Made by a program: the position numbers and the translations under genes. This document shows, piece by piece, positions 17,733 to 25,191 of a stretch of DNA of 64,000 bases. Source of the stretch: CAYSCW01 sp964449165 (GTDB lineage Bacteria > Acidobacteriota > Aminicenantia > Aminicenantales > Aminicenantaceae). The stretch is from assembly GCA_964449165.1 (NCBI GenBank), contig CAYVAT010000002.1, positions 1 to 64,000 of the forward strand, given 5' to 3'. The notes beneath the pieces were generated by a model. It saw only the letters and a list, made by a program, of their open reading frames with translations. It searched no databases and had not been told where the DNA came from. How positions within the stretch are numbered: the first letter of the stretch is position 1; each line of letters begins with the position of its first letter.

Positions 17733-18071
17733 ATGAACAGGAGACTCATAAGACCCAATTTTTCTGAGATCAAAGAAAAGATGAACCGTGAATCGCAAAA
17801 GAAAAAACTCCATCCCTCTTTTGAAACATTCGCAGAGAATTACTACTACCTCAAACAGATGAACAAAAAAACTCCAATGGCCGTGGTTTTCGCAGACGGA
17901 GAGACCATCGAGGGATATATCGAATGGTATGACAGAAACTGCATCAAACTCAACAGAGATGACGCTCCAAACCTTTTAATCTACAAAAACAACATAAAAT
18001 ATCTCTATAAACTAAACGAAAAAAAGGGCTCTAAAGAAGCCCAGTCTTTAGGCAAGAAGAATAAAAAATGA
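17733..18071 (+). CDS. Divergent Hfq-like RNA-binding protein
   Basis: A 112-residue protein with an Sm/Hfq-like fold at about 38-93. The Sm1 part reads MAVVFADGETIEGYIEWYD and the Sm2 part LLIYKNNIKYLY, which replaces the usual YKHAIS of Hfq. A basic N-terminal extension of about 35 residues and a charged, lysine-rich C-terminal tail flank the domain. It probably binds RNA, but the changed Sm2 motif means the uridine-binding site may differ. Its stop overlaps the pdxA start (ATGA). A gggag precedes the ATG. Confidence 0.7.
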   Translation: MNRRLIRPNFSEIKEKMNRESQKKKLHPSFETFAENYYYLKQMNKKTPMAVVFADGETIEGYIEWYDRNCIKLNRDDAPNLLIYKNNIKYLYKLNEKKGSKEAQSLGKKNKK

Positions 18072-19048
18072 CCCTTCCCAAGATTGGGATTACTCTTGGG
18101 GATCCGGGGGGAATTGGACCTGAAATCACCCTCAAAGCCTTCACCCGGCTCCATTCTCTACCCAAGGCTCACTACATCATCTTTGGCTCCTCTCCGGTAT
18201 TGGATAAAGAAAAACAAGATTTAGGATTGAATCTCAACATTCCTCCTTTTAAAGGACAGTCCTCCTCGTCCCTCTCTTCACTCTCCCTCTGGGAAGTCTC
18301 AACTCCCCTATTAAAGGAAATAAAAAAAGGCGCTTCCTTCAAAGCAAACGGTAAAGCCTCGTTTCTCTTCTTCGAAGAAGCTGTCAGAGCAGCCAGCGAA
18401 GGAACGATACAAGCCCTGGTCACTGCCCCGGTATCAAAAAAATCCTGGAATATGGCTGGTATCCGTCTATCCGGACACACAGATTTTCTGAGCCGCGAAT
18501 ATCCTCAGGCCATCATGACATTCTGGTCGGATAGATTAAAAGTGGCCCTCTTCTCCCACCATCTGTCCTTGAGGGAATCTTTAAAGAGAATCAAGAAAAA
18601 ACATCTCTTGGAGTTCTTCCTCCATCTCGATCAAAATTTGAAAGACATACAATCTCAAACATTTAATTTTTTGGTCGCTGGACTGAATCCTCACGCTGGA
18701 GAAGATGGACTCTTGGGAGGCGAGGAAAAGGATGAGATTATACCCGCTATCCATAAGGCACAACAACAAGGAGTGAACATCATCGGTCCGTTCCCTCCTG
18801 ACATCGTTTTCCGAAAGGCACTTAACTGCCCGGATAAAATGGTCGTAGCTCTCTACCATGACCAGGGCCTCATTCCCTTCAAATTAGCAGCCTTCGATGA
18901 CGGCGTGAACCTGACATTGGGCCTGCCTTTTATCCGCACCTCTCCAGACCATGGGACGGCTTTTGATATCGCAGGAAAGGGGAAAGCTAATCCCCTTAGT
19001 ATGATCAAATCTATCGAACTGGCTCGCCTCTTATCTCCACTTTTTTAG
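18068..19048 (+). CDS. pdxA: 4-Hydroxythreonine-4-phosphate dehydrogenase
   Basis: A 326-residue enzyme of pyridoxal phosphate synthesis (DXP-dependent route). Family blocks are GDPGGIGPEI near the start, GHTDFL, NPHAGEDGLLGGEE, YHDQGLIPFK and the end block PDHGTAFDIAGKGKANP; the histidines in these blocks are the expected metal ligands. The length is normal. Its 3' end overlaps that of smpB by 18 nt in convergent orientation, so the two transcripts must be complementary there. Confidence 0.93.
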   Translation: MTLPKIGITLGDPGGIGPEITLKAFTRLHSLPKAHYIIFGSSPVLDKEKQDLGLNLNIPPFKGQSSSSLSSLSLWEVSTPLLKEIKKGASFKANGKASFLFFEEAVRAASEGTIQALVTAPVSKKSWNMAGIRLSGHTDFLSREYPQAIMTFWSDRLKVALFSHHLSLRESLKRIKKKHLLEFFLHLDQNLKDIQSQTFNFLVAGLNPHAGEDGLLGGEEKDEIIPAIHKAQQQGVNIIGPFPPDIVFRKALNCPDKMVVALYHDQGLIPFKLAAFDDGVNLTLGLPFIRTSPDHGTAFDIAGKGKANPLSMIKSIELARLLSPLF

Positions 19049-19480
19049 TTCAGCTTGCATCTCCCTTTCGCGATCTCTCTCTTTTATCGCTTCTCTCTTC
19101 TGGTAAGTCTTCTTCCCTTTAGCCAGAGCAATCTCCACTTTGATCTTTCCCTTATCGTTGATAAGTATTTTTGTCGGTATCAGAGTGAAGCCTTTCTCCT
19201 TTACCTTGCCTGTCAGCCGTTTAATCTCTTGACGATGAAGCAGAAGCTTTCGCTCTCTGAGCGGTTCATGGTTGAACCTGTTGGATGCCTCGTAGGGACT
19301 TATGTGGCAATTAAGAAGAAAAACTTCTCCCTCCTTGATCTCTGCATAACTCTCTTTCAGACTCACTCTTCCTTCCCTAATCGATTTGACTTCACTGCCC
19401 ATCAAGGATATTCCTGTCTCCAGACTCTCCAGTATTTGGTAGTCAAAGTAGGCTTTTCTATTTTTGGCAATGACTCTCAT
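19031..19480 (-). CDS. smpB: SsrA-binding protein
   Basis: A 149-residue protein that binds tmRNA and is needed for trans-translation. The conserved start NRKAYFDYQILESLETGI, the block LMGSEVKSIREG, LLNCHISPYE and the basic tail (KREAIKERDRERE) are present. No tmRNA gene was recognised in the window. It overlaps the upstream small gene by 23 nt and pdxA by 18 nt. Confidence 0.95.
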   Translation of the reverse strand: MRVIAKNRKAYFDYQILESLETGISLMGSEVKSIREGRVSLKESYAEIKEGEVFLLNCHISPYEASNRFNHEPLRERKLLLHRQEIKRLTGKVKEKGFTLIPTKILINDKGKIKVEIALAKGKKTYQKREAIKERDREREMQAELKKWR

Positions 19481-19742
19481 CTAATTTCCCTTCATTAAGC
19501 TTTGTTCTGAGCAGACTGATATGCCGCCTACTCGTCTTCTCTACAGTCAGCTTACGATCTCCGCAGATTAAAGACACGCCTTTGCGGGGAATTTTCGCGA
19601 TCTCACTGAGAAAATAACCAGCTAACATAGTGTATCCAGAGTTCTCTAGCAAATCAAGCTCAACCCTCTCGTAGCAATCATACTTTTTTCGGGTTAATGG
19701 CCATCTCCTCTCTAAATTATTTATTTTAAATAAGATATGCAA
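19458..19742 (-). CDS. Orphan CorC/HlyC transporter-associated domain, possibly a remnant
   Basis: A 94-residue reading frame whose residues 35-83 match the CorC/HlyC C-terminal domain (GYTMLAGYFLSEIAKIP, then GDRKLTVEKTSRRHI). In known proteins this domain follows membrane and CBS domains, and these are absent here. Only a TTG start is available; the ATG at 19709 with a gaggag before it is in another frame and stops after eight codons. The frame overlaps smpB by 23 nt. It is either a trimmed remnant of a CorC-type protein or a small stand-alone protein coupled to smpB. Confidence 0.45.
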   Translation of the reverse strand: MHILFKINNLERRWPLTRKKYDCYERVELDLLENSGYTMLAGYFLSEIAKIPRKGVSLICGDRKLTVEKTSRRHISLLRTKLNEGKLDESHCQK

Positions 19743-19861
19743 TCACTCATCGGGATGTATGGAACCCTTTACAGTATCTATCCTCCCGTTGTAAACAGGT
19801 ACTCAGGAAAAGCCAGTAGAAAAAAAAGAATATGGGGAGGATGGAACAGAATTCTTGAGAA

Positions 19862-20380
19862 TCAGGAATCTAATCTGGACTGAACATCTTCAAAGCAGAG
19901 GCCCAGATTCTGAAGGACTTTTCTTTCGATTTCCAAGGTAGGAAGAGAGGAGACCTCTGATATCTCAGAGACAATAAGCTTCTTGGCTTTCTCCATCATT
20001 TTTTTCTCACGAAATGATAACGGCTTGACCAGGTTGAGATAATATAGACTCTTAAGGACAAGGGCCATATCAAGGATGGAACCTGATCTCATGAGGCTAA
20101 GGTGCTCTTTGTATCTACCTTTCCAGTTCATGGTTACATCAACATGACCGTTTCTCATGAATTCAAAAATCTCTTCAACATCATCTGCTGAGATCGGTTT
20201 CCGGATACCGATTTCTTTGGCGTTGGAAGAAGGGACTAAAACCAACGTGTTGTTGTTAAGGATTCTCACATGGTAAATTCTAAAATTTTCCCCAAAATAG
20301 CTCTGGTCTCTGATGTCTTCGATTATGCCAAGGCCCTGATTGGGATAAAAGACTTTATCTCCAGTCTTAAACGGCTCCAT
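19862..20380 (-). CDS. CarD/CdnL-family transcription regulator
   Basis: A 172-residue protein with the RNA polymerase-interacting Tudor-like domain at about 1-65 (GDKVFYPNQGLGIIEDI) and a helical DNA-binding domain at about 70-165 (GSILDMALVLKSLYYLN; LSFREKKMMEKAKKLI). Proteins of this family bind RNA polymerase beta and stabilise open promoter complexes. The ATG has no ribosome binding site and lies at the predicted transcription start of a near-consensus promoter, which suggests leaderless translation. Confidence 0.88.
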   Translation of the reverse strand: MEPFKTGDKVFYPNQGLGIIEDIRDQSYFGENFRIYHVRILNNNTLVLVPSSNAKEIGIRKPISADDVEEIFEFMRNGHVDVTMNWKGRYKEHLSLMRSGSILDMALVLKSLYYLNLVKPLSFREKKMMEKAKKLIVSEISEVSSLPTLEIERKVLQNLGLCFEDVQSRLDS

Positions 20381-20387
20381 TGAGAAT

Positions 20388-20417
20388 AATTATATTCAAT
20401 TATTGTTCAAGAGTCAA
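20388..20417 (-). promoter_or_regulatory. Promoter of the carD-like gene
   Basis: On the minus strand TTGACT (20417-20412) is followed after 18 nt by a perfect TATAAT (20393-20388). The start of transcription should fall at about 20381, directly at the ATG at 20380. Confidence 0.65.
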
Positions 20418-20446
20418 ATGTTATCCCAGAATGTGTGTGTTCAAGC

Positions 20447-20475
20447 TTGACAGATATTGTCAGGTTTATTAACAT
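20447..20475 (+). promoter_or_regulatory. Promoter of rpmH-rnpA
   Basis: A perfect TTGACA (20447-20452), a 17-nt spacer and TAACAT (20470-20475) give a predicted start near 20482, about 27 nt before the rpmH ATG. The promoter is divergent to that of the carD-like gene, 30 nt away. Confidence 0.55.
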
Positions 20476-20508
20476 ACTCTCTCTTAACAAAAATTTTTCA
20501 AAGATATA

Positions 20509-20643
20509 ATGAAAAGAACATATCAACCGAACAACCGAAGACGGAAGAAGACCCACGGTTTTCGCGTCCGGATGAAAACTAAGGGTGGACAGCGCATCAT
20601 CAAGCAGCGCAGACAAAAAGGTAGGAACAAACTCTCTCCTTAA
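20509..20643 (+). CDS. rpmH: Ribosomal protein bL34
   Basis: A 44-residue basic protein with the classical L34 sequence: start MKRTYQPNNRRRKKTHGF and end QKGRNKLSP. It is a structural protein of the large ribosomal subunit. The stop codon overlaps the rnpA start (TAATG), the usual rpmH-rnpA coupling. No dnaA gene lies before it; the neighbour is the divergent carD-like gene. Confidence 0.96.
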   Translation: MKRTYQPNNRRRKKTHGFRVRMKTKGGQRIIKQRRQKGRNKLSP

Positions 20644-20999
20644 TGGCTGAAACCTTTACTCCTCAAGAGAGGATAAGAAAGAAAAAAGATTTTTTATCAC
20701 TCTATAAAAAAGGCAGGCGTTACCGAGGAAAATATTTCAACCTCATTTATTTTTCCAATAATCTTAGCTTCTCTCGGATGACCACTGTGGTCAGCCGAAA
20801 AGTTGGAAACTCGGTTAAAAGGAACAAAATCAAACGTCAGATGAGAGAGTTATTCCGAAGGAACAAGGAATTAATTAAAAACCCTGTGGACATGGTTATC
20901 ATCCCCAAAAAGGATATTCTGGAGCTGCCAAAGGCTTCACTACAGGAAGAATACCTCTCCGCTCTAGAGACTATTAATCAAAAACCTCAATCTCCATGA
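20643..20999 (+). CDS. rnpA: Ribonuclease P protein component
   Basis: A 118-residue basic protein that binds the RNase P RNA for tRNA 5' maturation. The signature helix is RNKIKRQMRELFRRN, preceded by SRKVGNSVKRN, with an N-terminal KKKDFLSLYKKGRRYRG. The gene overlaps rpmH by one base and yidD by four (ATGA). Confidence 0.94.
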   Translation: MAETFTPQERIRKKKDFLSLYKKGRRYRGKYFNLIYFSNNLSFSRMTTVVSRKVGNSVKRNKIKRQMRELFRRNKELIKNPVDMVIIPKKDILELPKASLQEEYLSALETINQKPQSP

Positions 21000-21205
21000 A
21001 ACATTTAACACTGATCCTGATAAGATTTTACCAAAGAGCTATCTCGCCGTTTCTCGGTCATCACTGCCGTTTCTATCCTTCCTGCTCAAGTTATGCCTAT
21101 GATGCGATAGAAAAATTCGGTTTTTTCAAAGGGATATTCCTCAGCACAAAAAGACTTCTCAAATGTCATCCTCTTCATCCTGGTGGGATTGACCCTGTTC
21201 CATAA
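20996..21205 (+). CDS. yidD: Membrane protein insertion efficiency factor
   Basis: A 69-residue protein with the family blocks YQRAISPFLGHHCRFYPSCS and RLLKCHPLHPGGIDPVP. It is an amphipathic membrane-associated helper of YidC and sits in its usual place between rnpA and yidC. Confidence 0.94.
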   Translation: MKHLTLILIRFYQRAISPFLGHHCRFYPSCSSYAYDAIEKFGFFKGIFLSTKRLLKCHPLHPGGIDPVP

Positions 21206-21216
21206 AAATAGTCCAG

Positions 21217-22875
21217 ATGGAAAAAAGATTATTATTGGCGATCGTCCTCTCGTTCTTGGTTCTTGTTCTCTATCAGATTCTTTTCGTCAAGAAGCCGCCC
21301 ACACCCGATCAAGCTGTCCAGAGCATACGGGAAGCTGAAAAAAAGCCTCCTACAGAAGTCATACCCAAAACACCCTCTCCTCCCTTACCTACCTCAAAGG
21401 CCGAAGAACCTCCTGAGGAAAAACCCTCTCAGCCCATCTCAGAGGAAAAGGAAGAGAGTATTATCGTCGACACCTCCCTCTTTCAAGCCGTTTGGAGCAA
21501 CAAGGGAGGTGTGCTTAAAAGCTGGAAGCTCAAAAAATATAAAGATGTGAACATGGAAAACCTGGAGCTTGTCTCTTACCGCTCCCAGGATATCAATATC
21601 TATCCCTTCTTTCTCCTCACAGATGATCCTTCCTTCGATGACTCGATCAATGGTGCCCTCTACAATTTTTCAGAAACTAAATTAGAACTCAACCAAGGTA
21701 AAAAGGGAGAACTCCGCTTTCAGTATGCTGATGCTCAGGGAAATCGAGTCGAAAAAGTCTTCCTCTTTCAGGATGGAAAATACACCTTTGATGTTACCCT
21801 CAATGTCTGGAAAAACGGGCAGAAAATCGAACCTGCCCTTCTCTGGGGGCCAAGCCTGGGAAACCCTGCTCCTGAGTTTGAAAAAAAGCGATTCGGAGGG
21901 GGAAGGGGAGCAGCTGTTTACGTTGCTAAAAAGGTCCATCGCATGGATGAGAAAAAATATAAGCCAGAGACAAGCTTCTTAAACTTCGCAACTTGGGCAG
22001 CTTATGAAGACAACTATTTTACAGCTCTTTTTCTGACATCTCCCCAGAAATCCCATGCAGCCTTCTTGAAAATAGGCACTGAGGAGAAGCCTAGTTTCTG
22101 TCTGTCCGTCGATTTTGCTCAGAAAGCTTATCTAGGGCCAAAGGATTTTGACGACTTGAGCGAGTTTGGCCATGGAGCCACGAATCTGATCCGATTCGGT
22201 TTTTTTGGATTGATCGCCCAAATTCTGCTCAGGGCCATCAAATTCATCCACAGCGCCATCCCCAACTGGGGTTTTTGCATCATCGTGCTCACTATCATCA
22301 TCAAGATTATCTTCTTCCCCTTGACATACAGCAGCACCCGCTCCATGGCCAGGATGCAGGAACTGCAGCCCAAAATCAAGGCTTTGAGAGCCAAATACAA
22401 GAAAGCCAAAAAAGATATTGCTCAGCGGCGTAAGATGAATGAAGAGATGATGAAACTCTACAAGGAGCACGGGATCAATCCCGCAGGAGGGTGCCTGCCC
22501 ATGCTTGTTCAAATCCCCATTTTCTGGGGATTCTTTCGACTTCTCGTGGTCTCCATCGAGTTCCGCCAGAGCCCATTCATATTCTGGATAAAGGATCTCT
22601 CTTTGAAAGATCCTTTTTATGTGACTCCCATCCTTATGGGCGCCACCCAGTTCATCAGCCAAAAAATGACACCCACCTCAGCTGACCCCACCCAGCAAAA
22701 AATGATGCTTATCATGCCTGTCATCATGACCATCTTTTTTATGAACTTTCAAAGCGGCCTCGTCCTCTATTGGTTAACCAACAACGTCCTCCAGATCGGT
22801 CAACAGTACATCATGAATCGTCTGATGAAAAAGAAGAAAAAGGAATCCCATGGAAGAAAAAGAAGAAAAAAATAG
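21217..22875 (+). CDS. yidC: Membrane protein insertase YidC
   Basis: A 552-residue insertase of the Gram-negative type: an N-terminal transmembrane segment (about 5-20), a Pro/Glu-rich linker, a large periplasmic domain up to about 330 and the conserved five-segment insertase core (WGFCIIVLTIIIKIIFFPLT; GGCLPMLVQIPIFWGFFRLL). The C-terminal tail is very basic. Its end overlaps the jag gene by 26 nt. Confidence 0.95.
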   Translation: MEKRLLLAIVLSFLVLVLYQILFVKKPPTPDQAVQSIREAEKKPPTEVIPKTPSPPLPTSKAEEPPEEKPSQPISEEKEESIIVDTSLFQAVWSNKGGVLKSWKLKKYKDVNMENLELVSYRSQDINIYPFFLLTDDPSFDDSINGALYNFSETKLELNQGKKGELRFQYADAQGNRVEKVFLFQDGKYTFDVTLNVWKNGQKIEPALLWGPSLGNPAPEFEKKRFGGGRGAAVYVAKKVHRMDEKKYKPETSFLNFATWAAYEDNYFTALFLTSPQKSHAAFLKIGTEEKPSFCLSVDFAQKAYLGPKDFDDLSEFGHGATNLIRFGFFGLIAQILLRAIKFIHSAIPNWGFCIIVLTIIIKIIFFPLTYSSTRSMARMQELQPKIKALRAKYKKAKKDIAQRRKMNEEMMKLYKEHGINPAGGCLPMLVQIPIFWGFFRLLVVSIEFRQSPFIFWIKDLSLKDPFYVTPILMGATQFISQKMTPTSADPTQQKMMLIMPVIMTIFFMNFQSGLVLYWLTNNVLQIGQQYIMNRLMKKKKKESHGRKRRKK

Positions 22876-23488
22876 CGAGAAGCAAGAATTCAAGGGAAGA
22901 AATCTCAAAGAAGTTCTGGGGCATGCCGAACATGCTCTTAAACTTCCCCGCTCAAGGTTTAATTATGAGATCGTTGCCGAAAAAACAAAGCTCTTTGGAA
23001 TGAGAGCCAAAGAAATCGTCATCCGTGCCTGGCCGAAGCAGGAACAAGAAGAAAATGTGATCTCCGAATTCCTGGACAAGCTTCTCCCTCTCATCCCTCT
23101 TGACGTTAGTTATCATATCAGAAGAAGAAATGATATGATCTATCTCATCTTTGATGGAAAGGACAAATATCTTCTGCTGCGAAAAGACGGCTCCCTGCTC
23201 TTGGCCCTTCAGCACATACTCAACAAAATCTCCCCTCAAAAAGTCCAGACCGATTGCGACTTCTACAGGAAGAGAAAGGAGAGAGACATCAGGCACTATG
23301 CCCAACAGATGGCTCGCCAAGTACATGAAACAGGGAAAAATGAAATCCTGGACTGGATGAATCCTTATGAAAGAAGGATCGTCCATATCGCAGTGAATCA
23401 GATTTCTGGACTCACCACAGAAAGCATCGGTGAAGGATTCATGAAAAGAGTGAAAATCTATCCCATGAAAAACCAAAAAAAATTGTAG
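22850..23488 (+). CDS. jag: Jag/KhpB-type RNA-binding protein
   Basis: A 212-residue protein with an N-terminal Jag domain (about 15-65), a KH-like middle part and a C-terminal R3H domain (MNPYERRIVHIAVNQI). KhpB-type proteins bind RNA and affect cell division and elongation in other bacteria. The ATG at 22850 lies inside the yidC end. The gene is in its usual place between yidC and mnmE. Confidence 0.88.
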   Translation: MEEKEEKNSEKQEFKGRNLKEVLGHAEHALKLPRSRFNYEIVAEKTKLFGMRAKEIVIRAWPKQEQEENVISEFLDKLLPLIPLDVSYHIRRRNDMIYLIFDGKDKYLLLRKDGSLLLALQHILNKISPQKVQTDCDFYRKRKERDIRHYAQQMARQVHETGKNEILDWMNPYERRIVHIAVNQISGLTTESIGEGFMKRVKIYPMKNQKKL

Positions 23489-23561
23489 CGCAGACGGGAT
23501 ATCAAGTTTATATTCTTCGCTTGTTCTCTCCTTGATCCTCTAACCGTTCATCCTCAGCTGA

Positions 23562-23657
23562 GTCCTCTGGGGTCAGGCTTCGTTACTCATGTTAGGCCAA
23601 AAACTATATTCTTGCTTTGTCCTTTCATTCCTGATGAAGCCTGACCCCGAATGCCCT
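23562..23657 (-). repeat. Palindromic repeat B, copy 1 (inverted)
   Basis: This is a diverged copy, in reverse orientation, of the 99-bp element at 54151-54249 and 54469-54567. The ends are 13-bp inverted repeats (ggggtcaggcttc and gaagcctgacccc). By eye about nine in ten bases match the other copies. Confidence 0.75.
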
Positions 23658-23750
23658 CTCGCCTCCAGATGACTTCCTCATTAGCTTGCCTGACTGTTGA
23701 GAATTTCCAGATGTGTGAAAATATTTCATTCATTTATGAAGTAATGAGGA

Positions 23751-23773
23751 GGTTTCTGTCCGTCCGAAGCCAG
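23751..23773 (+). repeat. Hairpin repeat A, left half only
   Basis: The stretch ggtttctgtccgtccgaagc matches the left stem arm and loop start of hairpin repeat A (7-26 and 5752-5771). The right arm is missing. It lies 43 nt before the mnmE start. Confidence 0.45.
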
Positions 23774-23815
23774 CACACTTTACGTTTTTCGCTGGACATT
23801 TTATTATATACAGTC

Positions 23816-25183
23816 ATGTTGGACGATACCATCATTGCTATTTCCACTCCTATCGGTTATGGGGGACTAGGGGTCATCCGCCTCAGCGGTAAAAAAGCTC
23901 TCCCTATCGCCAAGAAAATCTTCAAGCCAAAAAAAAGAAAGACAAAAATCAAATCCCGCCTGGCCATCCTGGGGAACGTGTATGATTATGAAAAAAAAGA
24001 ATATTTTGAGGAGGCCTATCTGATTTACTTCCCTCAACCCCAAACTTACACAAGAGAAGACGTTGTGGAAATAAGTTCACATGGAAGCCCCTTAATCCTG
24101 GAAGAAATAGTCCGTTTGGGCATTAAAGCAGGAGCCAGGCATGCTCACGCCGGAGAATTCACGCTACGGGCCTATCTCAGAGGAAGAATCGACATTCTCC
24201 AGGCAGAAGCGATCAACGATATCATCCAGGCTGCTTCTCTCAAACAGGCTAAAATATCCTTCAAACAGCTCGAGGGCCGTCTCTCCAAGAGAATAGCCTT
24301 TTTCAGAGCTAGCATCATCCACTTGCTCTCACTGGTTGAAGCCAGCATTGAGTTTCCTGATGAGGAGTTGCCGGTCACATCAAAAAACATCTCAAAAATC
24401 CTGGAAACCACTATCCAGAACATAGAAAAACTCATCCAAAGCTACAGCCTGGGAAAAACCCTGAGTGAAGGCCTGATCTTGGCTATAACGGGGAGAACCA
24501 ATGTAGGGAAATCAACTCTCTTCAACGCTCTCCTGGAAAAAGAAAGGGCCATCGTCACTCCTTATCCGGGAACGACAAGGGACTATCTCCAGGAAAGCAT
24601 TAAAATCAAAGACTCCATCTTCACGCTGATCGATACAGCCGGAATGGCTGCCGCATCTCACCCTGTAGAAAAGGAGGGAATGAGGCGCGGGAAAGAAATG
24701 ATCTCACAGGCTGATGGAATCCTCCTTCTATTCGATTCTTCCAGGAAAGAGACCGGAGAAGACCTTAAGCTCCTCAGTAATTACAGGGACAAAAATCTGC
24801 TTCTTCTCTTCAACAAGATGGATCTTCCTCTGCGTATGGACAAGAAGAAAATCAAAAAACAGGGAAAAAATTTCTCCTCCTTAGATATTTCGGCTTTAAA
24901 AGGGACCAACCTGGAAAAATTAAAGGCTATGATTTGCAAAGCCTTTATTCCAGATCAGGATCATGGAGAAGAAATCCTCCTCCATCTTCGTCAGAAGCTC
25001 TTGCTTGAAGAAATCCTTGATTGTCTGGATAAAGGGCTTCATCTCCTTCATCAAGGTTACCCTGAAGATTTTTACGTTGAAGAAATCCGCCGCAGCCTGC
25101 CTCTTATCGGCCAGCTTACAGGGGAAATCCAGGTCGATGAAATCATCGAGGATATATTCAGCCGCTTCTGTATCGGCAAATAG
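23816..25183 (+). CDS. mnmE: tRNA modification GTPase MnmE
   Basis: A 455-residue GTPase that, with MnmG, makes the 5-carboxymethylaminomethyl group on wobble uridine of tRNAs. The N-terminal folate-binding domain starts at DDTIIAISTPIGYGGLGVIR, the G domain has GRTNVGKST and DTAG, and the C-terminus ends in the conserved CIGK. The ATG at 23816 gives the family's usual N-terminus; the frame is open for 55 more codons upstream but these are repeat sequence. Confidence 0.95.
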   Translation: MLDDTIIAISTPIGYGGLGVIRLSGKKALPIAKKIFKPKKRKTKIKSRLAILGNVYDYEKKEYFEEAYLIYFPQPQTYTREDVVEISSHGSPLILEEIVRLGIKAGARHAHAGEFTLRAYLRGRIDILQAEAINDIIQAASLKQAKISFKQLEGRLSKRIAFFRASIIHLLSLVEASIEFPDEELPVTSKNISKILETTIQNIEKLIQSYSLGKTLSEGLILAITGRTNVGKSTLFNALLEKERAIVTPYPGTTRDYLQESIKIKDSIFTLIDTAGMAAASHPVEKEGMRRGKEMISQADGILLLFDSSRKETGEDLKLLSNYRDKNLLLLFNKMDLPLRMDKKKIKKQGKNFSSLDISALKGTNLEKLKAMICKAFIPDQDHGEEILLHLRQKLLLEEILDCLDKGLHLLHQGYPEDFYVEEIRRSLPLIGQLTGEIQVDEIIEDIFSRFCIGK

Positions 25184-25191
25184 GGAAAGTC

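Larger units (their letters stand above)
23489..23815. other. Intergenic region with two repeat elements
   Basis: This 327-nt stretch between jag and mnmE holds an inverted copy of repeat B (23562-23657) and a half copy of hairpin repeat A (23751-23773). A reading frame extends mnmE upstream through it, but its sequence is repeat-derived and not protein-like. Confidence 0.7.

Noticed and set aside
19690..19712. Programmed frameshift at the A6-G stretch of the CorC-like frame
   Set aside because: The shift needed is +1 (or -2), the heptamer is not a fitting slippery site for this, and the upstream frame has only eight codons.
20381..20640. Possible replication origin next to rpmH
   Set aside because: There is no dnaA or dnaN gene and no cluster of DnaA boxes; the left neighbour is a carD-like gene. 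The parAB-parS region shows origin-proximal gene order but not the origin itself.
23651..23815. Upstream extension of mnmE by 55 codons
   Set aside because: The added stretch is made of the end of repeat B and half of repeat A and has no similarity to MnmE starts.
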